Assembly: GCA_034190875.2 (NCBI GenBank)
Contig: CM067344.1
Coordinates: 32,722,608-32,786,607 of the forward strand
DNA: 64,000 nt
DNA from: Urechis unicinctus
Taxonomy: Eukaryota; Annelida; Polychaeta; Xenopneusta; Urechidae
Direction of reading: 5' to 3'
The notes under the pieces were generated by a model. That model searched no databases. It was not told where the DNA came from and worked only from the letters and a program-made list of their open reading frames with translations. The translations under genes and the position numbers were made by a program. This document shows positions 57,996-64,000 of the stretch, in pieces (position 1 is the first letter of the stretch; each line of letters opens with the position of its first letter).

Positions 57996-58916
57996 TTACT
58001 GACAAGTTAAAATTAATAGCATGGCAGTATTAAATTACATATGAGTTTTCAGGTGAATGAAAATTACTAGCATATGCGAATTCAATTACATATGAGTGAA
58101 AATGACTGGAGACTTGTCATCATAGTCTAAATACATTTTACTTGAATTGTGTTCTAACTCTCATTGAGAATAAAACTTGCAGGTGGGTTAAAACTTGGTG
58201 ATTGGATATTTCTCTAAGTTGTGGGTTACAAATAGTTTTCATCTGAAATTATTTTGTCACCATGGAACATATATACAAAATCATTTTATCTCAACTGATC
58301 CTTCAAAGTACAAATTTTATAATTCAGACAATTGCGAGTTAGTCGAATAAACATTGAAAAACCCAGATTTGGAGGAGCAGTTGGGGATAAACAAAAAAGT
58401 ATTTCATTAACTTTTCCCTTCGGTTATAGGAGTTACAGGGGAGTACCCTGGATATATTTCATCTCCCACCGAGTGGGTGAAAGTAATATTGAAGGCAGGG
58501 TGCCTCGTAATGGCTTACCCTGTACTGTGAGTATTCGCTTAAAACACGCTTAATCGTAGTATAGATTCGTTGACTTCTGAATATGTTGTAAGTATATATT
58601 TCTTTGTATGCAGGGAACCCAAGCATTAGTTACAAGATTACTGTGAGTACCCAAAAAAAATGTTTTAGATTCTCTGGAATTTGTTTTATTTACCGGGTAT
58701 ATACGTCACACATGAATTATAGTTTTTTTTTGTTACGCGTGTGTGTTTCAGTGTTGACGGGAGACGAAGCTATTTTACACATGCCATGGACGCTTATGAA
58801 ATCAAACTGGCCAATACAGCGTTGGATTCTTTAAACAACTCTCAACACACCGCGACACAAATTGGAGCTGGCGCTGCGGTCGACAATGCCAAGGGTAGGT
58901 CTATTACAGGGTAGAA
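57996..58916. other. Polinton interior before the polymerase
   Basis: No recognised gene. A frame at about 58,782-58,900 (MDAYEIKLANTALDSL) may belong to the damaged N-terminus of the polymerase reading. Confidence 0.35.
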
Positions 58917-61845
58917 TTGAGGAATGACGTACCGGAAAGCTTTATGACATTGGGAAATATGTATATTGACGGATTATCGATGATTATGCCGACAGAAGCT
59001 GTGATGGCTGCTAATGAAAGAGCTATTTGGACTCATACTCGATTTGGAAGGCTGCAAACTGTTTACAACTATAATTTATCTGAAGATGTACTCAACCTGA
59101 ACCAGAATATATTTGAGGAATTCGATTCAGCATTTAAAATCAACGGTAGTTATGGATTCTTATTACACCACAACGAAACAGATGAATTGCGCTATTTTCA
59201 CTCATCAGTAAACAACAATCGAATGTTAACTACACCTCGAGTGGTATGGAATGCCTACAATTTTGACAAGGCTATTCGTGAAATAACACAAACAGACATC
59301 TTGACCTATGCCCGGATTTGACTGTCTTTGTGAACCCAATCAAATATCACGTGATCGGCTACCCACCACCTGTCATGCCGGAACACCTGAAAGCAAACGA
59401 AGCCATCAACTTGTTAGAGCGACGTCAAAAAACGGGTAAACCGTATCAAGACCTACTATGCTTTTTCAGGGCCCTTGCCTTGCACAGAGGCTCAAAGATC
59501 ATGGGTCTAGAGAAAGCAGCAAATACATTGTCTAAGACTGCTTACCAAAAACAAAAGAGAAAAAATCATTTGCGGGTGAACCTCTTGAAGATGTCAAAAG
59601 ACTAGCAAAACAATTCAAAGTAAATGTCACGGTGTACACGCTAGACGAGAATCTAGTGTTTCTTTGAGTGATTAAACAGAAGTAACATGAGAAACGATGT
59701 TATCATTTGATATCTAAATGTGTGCTTTACCATTTATATGGGAAACGGATGTGATCGTTTTGTAATATGTGTTTGAGGTAGCTACTTTGGTCAAGCGAAT
59801 GCACACAAAATTTGCAGCGACGTTGAAATTTAACCTGCAAGAAAATCACTTTAGTGACATCAAAAAATTTGACCTTTATAGCAAATCATATATTTGTGGT
59901 ACCTGTCAAAAGCTGGGGAACAGTGAGAAAAAACTACATTGCCACAAAAAAAAAATGTAGTGTGGAATGAAATACGAATACCCAGGCGGTGTTTTTCATC
60001 TACCACCCACTATCTATGAAGCTTTACGGGACGAAGAAATGGAAATAGAAGACGGTAATTATCCTTACCGAGCCACCTATGATTTTAAAAGTTATTTTAG
60101 AGAAGACAACCTACCCGTCAATTCACCCAAACTCACCCGGGACCAAAAACACGTGCTGTTATCAGTGAGTGTATGTGGTAATGTACCTGATTATACCGAA
60201 CCAAAATGCTTTGTAATGGAAGGAAACGAGCAAACATTGATTGACAGGATGATGATGTACATAGAAGAGATATCAAACGCCGCCTATCTACTGATGCTTG
60301 CTCAATAGGAAGCTACCCTAACCCAGTTACAAGAGAGAATCTATGAAGCCCATCAACGGGACCCGTCGTTAAGGGAGAACACCCATTGCAGAAATTACAG
60401 AGCAAATGTGACAACTATTTACACCTATTACTGTTAGTCGGATTCATCTCATCATATTATGTCGAAATAACTCATTCATGTGCATTGAAGCGGACCATGT
60501 ACTTTTTTGGGATATCACTAATTTTATTGCACCTGGATACACATATGAGCCTTTCAATGTGAACAGAAAAAGGGATATTTCCTTTATGAATGGGTGACAC
60601 TCGATCGTTTGAACAATAAAGAATTACCACCCCATGCAGCTTTTTACAGTGCGTTAAAACAAGAAAACACTACAGCTGACCAATACGCTGAATGTCAAGA
60701 AGCGTGGGAAGCAGGTCATATGCGGACTTTTAACGACTTTTTGATATATTACAACAATTTAGATGTCGAACCTTTTCTGGAAGCCATACAGTAACAGAGT
60801 CGTATAGATATGTTGAAGGATGGAATATCAGTACCCGGATTAACCATCCGATATTTGTTTCAAGACTTGGAAGATTATTTTACCTTAACAGACTAACAAA
60901 ACAACAACATTTATTGGTTGACAAAAAATGGAATAGTTGTCTCAACCCATGCCAGCCAACTTTCCTACCAGACGACACGCACCTGTGTTTAAACCGGTAC
61001 AGACCCGAAAAGATGGTGTAGCAGACAAATGGTTGGCTTGGATAGCACAAAAATCACAAAACCAAATACAACACCGACTAATCATAGGGAAAAAAAGAAT
61101 AGGAACCCGGCGACTGCCAGTAGATGGTTGGTGCAAAGAAACTCAAACAATGTATCAGTTTCACGGATGTGTATGGCATGGTTGTCCGTGTCTGAAATTG
61201 ACCCATAGCCCCATCAGTGGAAAACTAATGAGTGACTTACGTGCCAAAACAGAAAGAAATACCCAGTATTTGAGAGAGTTAGGTTATAATGGCGAAAAAA
61301 CGTAAAACAGACCCTCACATCAAAGCGTTCATGTACAGTCGGCCTCAACCACCACGAGCCACTTTGACGGATAAAAACAGCTCATAGCCAATATACGTGA
61401 CGGAACCTTTTATGGAATGGCTGAAGTAGATTTACACGTACCAGAAACACTTAAAGACTATTTTAGTGAAATTACCCCTATATTCAAAAACATGGAACTG
61501 ACACGAGACGAAATCGGACCCTTCATGCGAGACTTTGCCAAACAACGGGACACTGTGAAAGTGAGTAAAAAAGGGTGACAATATAAAGAGCGTGGGGATC
61601 ATAAGGAATTTTGTTGCGATCGTTATGATGTCATAACGATTTTTATTATTTATTTTCATATAGACAGAATGGCAGACGTTGATAGAGAGCTACAAAGGTG
61701 TGAAAATATTGCTTGCTAGCCCACTAAAGAAATGGTACTTGGAACATAGTCTGGTGATCACAACGATATACCAAACGCTGGAGTATGAACCCACAGCCTG
61801 TTTCAAACGATTTGCCGGGACCGTATCATACACCAGGTATACCGA
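58917..61845 (+). pseudogene. Polinton family-B DNA polymerase, N-terminal two thirds, frameshifted
   Basis: Protein-primed replication polymerase of the element. Successive frames: 58,917-59,321; 59,318-59,605 (PYQDLLCFFRALALHRG); 59,769-59,960 (ICGTCQKL zinc-finger-like); 59,967-60,308 with exonuclease site I as TYDFKSYF, where the usual Glu is Lys; about 60,470-60,560 (LFWDITNFIAPGYTYE). Then 60,594-60,794 (LPPHAAFYSALK, FNDFLIYYNNLD), 60,820-60,895 (DGISVPGLTIRYLF), 60,937-61,305 (YQFHGCVWHGCPC), 61,380-61,577 (EVDLHVPETLKDYF, ITPIFKN) and 61,662-61,845 (KKWYLEHSLV, IYQTLEY). The polymerase palm motifs, including the DTD site, are absent because the gene stops where the ISL2EU-like remnant begins. 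At least six frame breaks make it inactive. Confidence 0.85.
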
Positions 61846-61895
61846 CTAGGCGAGTTCCGCCATCTTGGATCGCTAAACCGGAAATCGGTGGTCGA

Positions 61896-62271
61896 GGAAC
61901 GCGATTTTTACAGCTGTGAAATATGTGGAAGACACTCAGCAAGATGTGGGATGGTCGGGCTTCGGACAAGCACATTGTTAAAAAACTCAGGTAAGGGAGC
62001 TTTGCAGTATCATTGGTCTTGTGTAACTTAACTTGTTGCTTGCCTGTATACTATATACATATACCCGTGCACCTTGTTATATCATTTGCTTTTCAAAATG
62101 TTTACAGGAGCAGAATTCTTGGATCAGTTGGACCCACACGACCAGATTATTGCAGACCGGGGTTTGGACATTGCAGATCTTCTGGCCCCAAGATGTGTCA
62201 CACTCAATGTACCACCGTTCACCAAAGGAAAGACAATTAAAACAATATTTTGCATTCCCTTCATTATCTGA
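61896..62271 (+). pseudogene. DDE_Tnp_4/ISL2EU-type transposase remnant
   Basis: A short exon ending at 61,990 (KMWDGRASDKHIVKK, then GTAAGG) is joined over an intron to 62,108-62,271 (after TTTACAG), which encodes IADRGLDIADLLAPR and LNVPPFTKGK. These match the GGRxSDxxI and ADRGFxIxDLLxPxGxxLNIPPF blocks around the second catalytic Asp of DDE_Tnp_4 transposases. The N- and C-terminal parts are missing. It lies inside the Polinton, convergent with a YqaJ-type gene, the arrangement reported for ISL2EU elements. Confidence 0.72.
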
Positions 62272-62274
62272 ACC

Positions 62275-62507
62275 CCAAGCACGCCCTGGCCTCAAGGTGT
62301 CGGAAATTATCATCTGGACAACCGATGAACTGACAGCCCCTGTCGACTTGGATGCTGTTCTGTAACAGACACCAAAAGTTAAATTAGTAAATTGCATTAA
62401 TTTACATATTAACTTGTAATGTTGACCAAATGTATATGACAGTGACAATGTTAACACTGATTGACTGATATTTAGGTGTTAGCAACTTGACCGTTGTAGT
62501 ATTACCT
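62275..62507. other. Junction between the convergent ISL2EU remnants
   Basis: No supported gene. Confidence 0.35.
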
Positions 62508-63039
62508 TTACACATCTCCCATTTTGGAGGCTGTGATACGTCCTCTGCGGTGTGTGTGCCACATCTGTGATCTCCCCTGAAGTTTTGTGGTCTGGTACAA
62601 CCGGTCTGACTGGGCAGAGTTGATGCTGGATTTGATACCAATGAGGTCCACATCAGCATTGTCAGCAATGACCGAAGCTATTGTTGGGGCAGGGGCTACA
62701 TACTCAGATGTATCTGATATGACAACATGACTTGAAACATCAGCTGAAGAACAGACAAATATCAATTAATTAGATTATTCAAGTAAGGAGATGCATAAAT
62801 AAAACAGTTCCATGAGATCTTATTTGCTGTAACCATATGTGTACCAACTCACCAACGGAATTCTGATGGTGTCCAACTGGGTCGATGGCAGTTAGAATCA
62901 CTGCATTCGGTGCAGCCTCAGCTACAATATCCCAGAGGGAATCTTCATCACTATCATCCGACTCCTCTTTAGGTTGCTTGTTACGCACATGCCGCTTCTC
63001 ATCATCACATCTGTGCCAATAGAGACCTCGACGCGACAT
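62508..63039 (-). pseudogene. YqaJ-like second gene of the ISL2EU remnant (N-terminal part)
   Basis: Exon 1 (63,039-62,853) starts Met-Ser-Arg-Arg, is acidic (EESDDSDEDSLWDIV) and ends at GTGAGT. Exon 2 (62,743 to about 62,508, after TTCTTCAG) ends with the motif W-x6-RRGRITASKMGDVCK, the start of YqaJ-type (lambda-exonuclease-like) domains. The catalytic Asp/Glu/Lys residues lie further downstream and are not present. Two-gene elements with a DDE transposase and a YqaJ protein are known as ISL2EU. Confidence 0.65.
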
Positions 63040-63303
63040 CGTTGTCTCCCGCTTCTACCTGTTTCAAAGTTTCTGTCACAGCAGCTATTTTATATCTACA
63101 GTCTAATACACAGTTCATCCCCAACTCTATGTGGCATTTTATAAAATTGTTTTACAAAAACACCACCTCTTTATCCCAAACAACTATTAAATACTGTGCA
63201 AAGTAGAGCGAGTATAGTGGTTTCACTTGATTCATCTCAATTTGTTCCACCGCTTTTAAAAAGTCCGCATCAATTATCCGTTTGCCACCCATGGTAAATG
63301 CTG

Positions 63304-63854
63304 AACTTAGCAAAGGTCAGCAAACGATGATGAAATATCAGAGGAGATTTTGAAATCACCCAGAGTTGATATACGATTCAATATATCACCTCATTACCTG
63401 GGATAGAGGAAGTTAATAGCTACCAATAACCATGTAAAGACCATCTTCATATTAGGAGAAACAGGTGAAAACTCACGCCAAGCTAACAATAACACTGCCC
63501 TTGTCATCCCAATCTATCAACATCACCACCGCTTATTAACTTTTGATAGCCATTTACAAACTCTTTTCAAAGACCCCTCACAAAGTCATCATTAGCATAA
63601 CTTCAGCACTTTCTCAACCTTTTCAATAAACAACTTACCTCATCATCCAAAAATAGCAACTCCTTCCCAAAATAGATCCGTCGAAAATGACCTCACCAAA
63701 ATATCGCACACCGAATCCGCAAGCGATCCGTCAGCGAAAATTATATTGTGCAATCCCCAACAAAATCAACGCTACCGCATTGAAGGCCCCAAAGGATCCC
63801 CACGTCAGCTCCAGATAAAAAACGGGGTGTAAAGAGGTACATATAATAACTACT
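63304..63854. repeat. Right Polinton TIR
   Basis: Ends AGGTACATATAATAACTACT, followed by GACCCT. Mirror of the left TIR with scattered substitutions, so the insertion is not new. Confidence 0.95.
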
Positions 63855-63860
63855 GACCCT

Positions 63861-64000
63861 CTCATGAATTCTCAAGGTATCTCCTCATGAAGCAAAAATC
63901 ATCAGTTACCTTGACTAAGTCATTGACCCAAGTGGCGTGTTTCAGTAATATATGAGACATGCATCAGCATTATGATGCATCATGGGACAAGACAATCTAA
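63861..64000. other. Flank right of the Polinton
   Basis: No gene; a TGCATCAGCATTATGATGCA palindromic stretch at about 63,960-63,979. Confidence 0.4.

Larger units (their letters stand above)
57324..63860 (+). mobile_element. Shrunken Polinton/Maverick with TIRs and 6-bp duplication
   Basis: Element 57,330-63,854 (6,525 bp) begins AGTAGTTATTATATGTACC and ends with the inverse; GACCCT lies at 57,324-57,329 and 63,855-63,860. Terminal AG, TIRs of hundreds of bp, a 6-bp duplication and a protein-primed-type DNA polymerase B are the established hallmarks of Polintons. Typical Polintons are 15-25 kb with integrase, ATPase, protease and capsid genes; none of these is visible. The element is a deletion derivative with later insertions. 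Confidence 0.94.

Overview
The window looks like nuclear DNA of an invertebrate animal, probably a marine one such as a mollusc or another lophotrochozoan; the species cannot be fixed from the sequence. The evidence is: coding exons split by GT-AG introns, A+T-rich intergenic DNA full of micro- and minisatellites, one cellular gene (a GT10 fucosyltransferase), and remnants of at least eight kinds of mobile element typical of invertebrate genomes. No rRNA, CRISPR, bacterial operon or intact tRNA gene is visible.

Layout. 0.7-7.0 kb: a decayed DNA-transposon locus with a THAP/Kolobok-type transposase on the minus strand, flanked by two plus-strand genes, one with a P2X7-C-terminal-like (P2RX7_C) domain and one DUF4806-like. 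CRE palindromes lie upstream of the genes, and a TTAA-flanked MITE lies inside. 7-12.4 kb: mostly featureless, with one cysteine-rich exon. 12.5-30.2 kb: repeats, including a segmental duplication (about 13.4-20.4 kb versus 25.6-30.2 kb). Its first copy carries a young but defective Ty3/gypsy LTR element (15,601-19,811; 182-bp LTRs, ATGTC target duplication). Its second copy carries a 359-bp tandem repeat, a tRNA-like SINE and a MITE. 30-37.7 kb: an LTR-like leader with tandem repeats, CCA-rich satellite, a decayed family-B DNA polymerase fragment, and two of the three copies of an unusual G-tract-ended MITE family.

37.8-51.2 kb: a fucosyltransferase gene cut in its last exon by an 11.84-kb insertion bounded by CAG repeats. 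That insertion is nested: an outer TIR element contains a palindromic sub-element, at whose end sits a 9,178-bp Mutator-like (MULE) transposon with 1-kb terminal inverted repeats and a 9-bp target duplication. The MULE has one 17-exon minus-strand gene joining a zinc-finger-like N-terminus, a DDE transposase, a SWIM finger, a Ulp1-like (C48) cysteine protease and a C-terminal PHD finger. This is the most striking object in the window.

51.2-57.3 kb: minisatellites and unrecognised DNA. 57,330-63,854: a shrunken Polinton/Maverick with about 550-bp terminal inverted repeats starting AG, a GACCCT target duplication and a broken protein-primed-type DNA polymerase B, which ends in ISL2EU-like remnants (DDE transposase and YqaJ-type gene). 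Apart from the fucosyltransferase, the coding content appears to serve transposon mobility, not host pathways.
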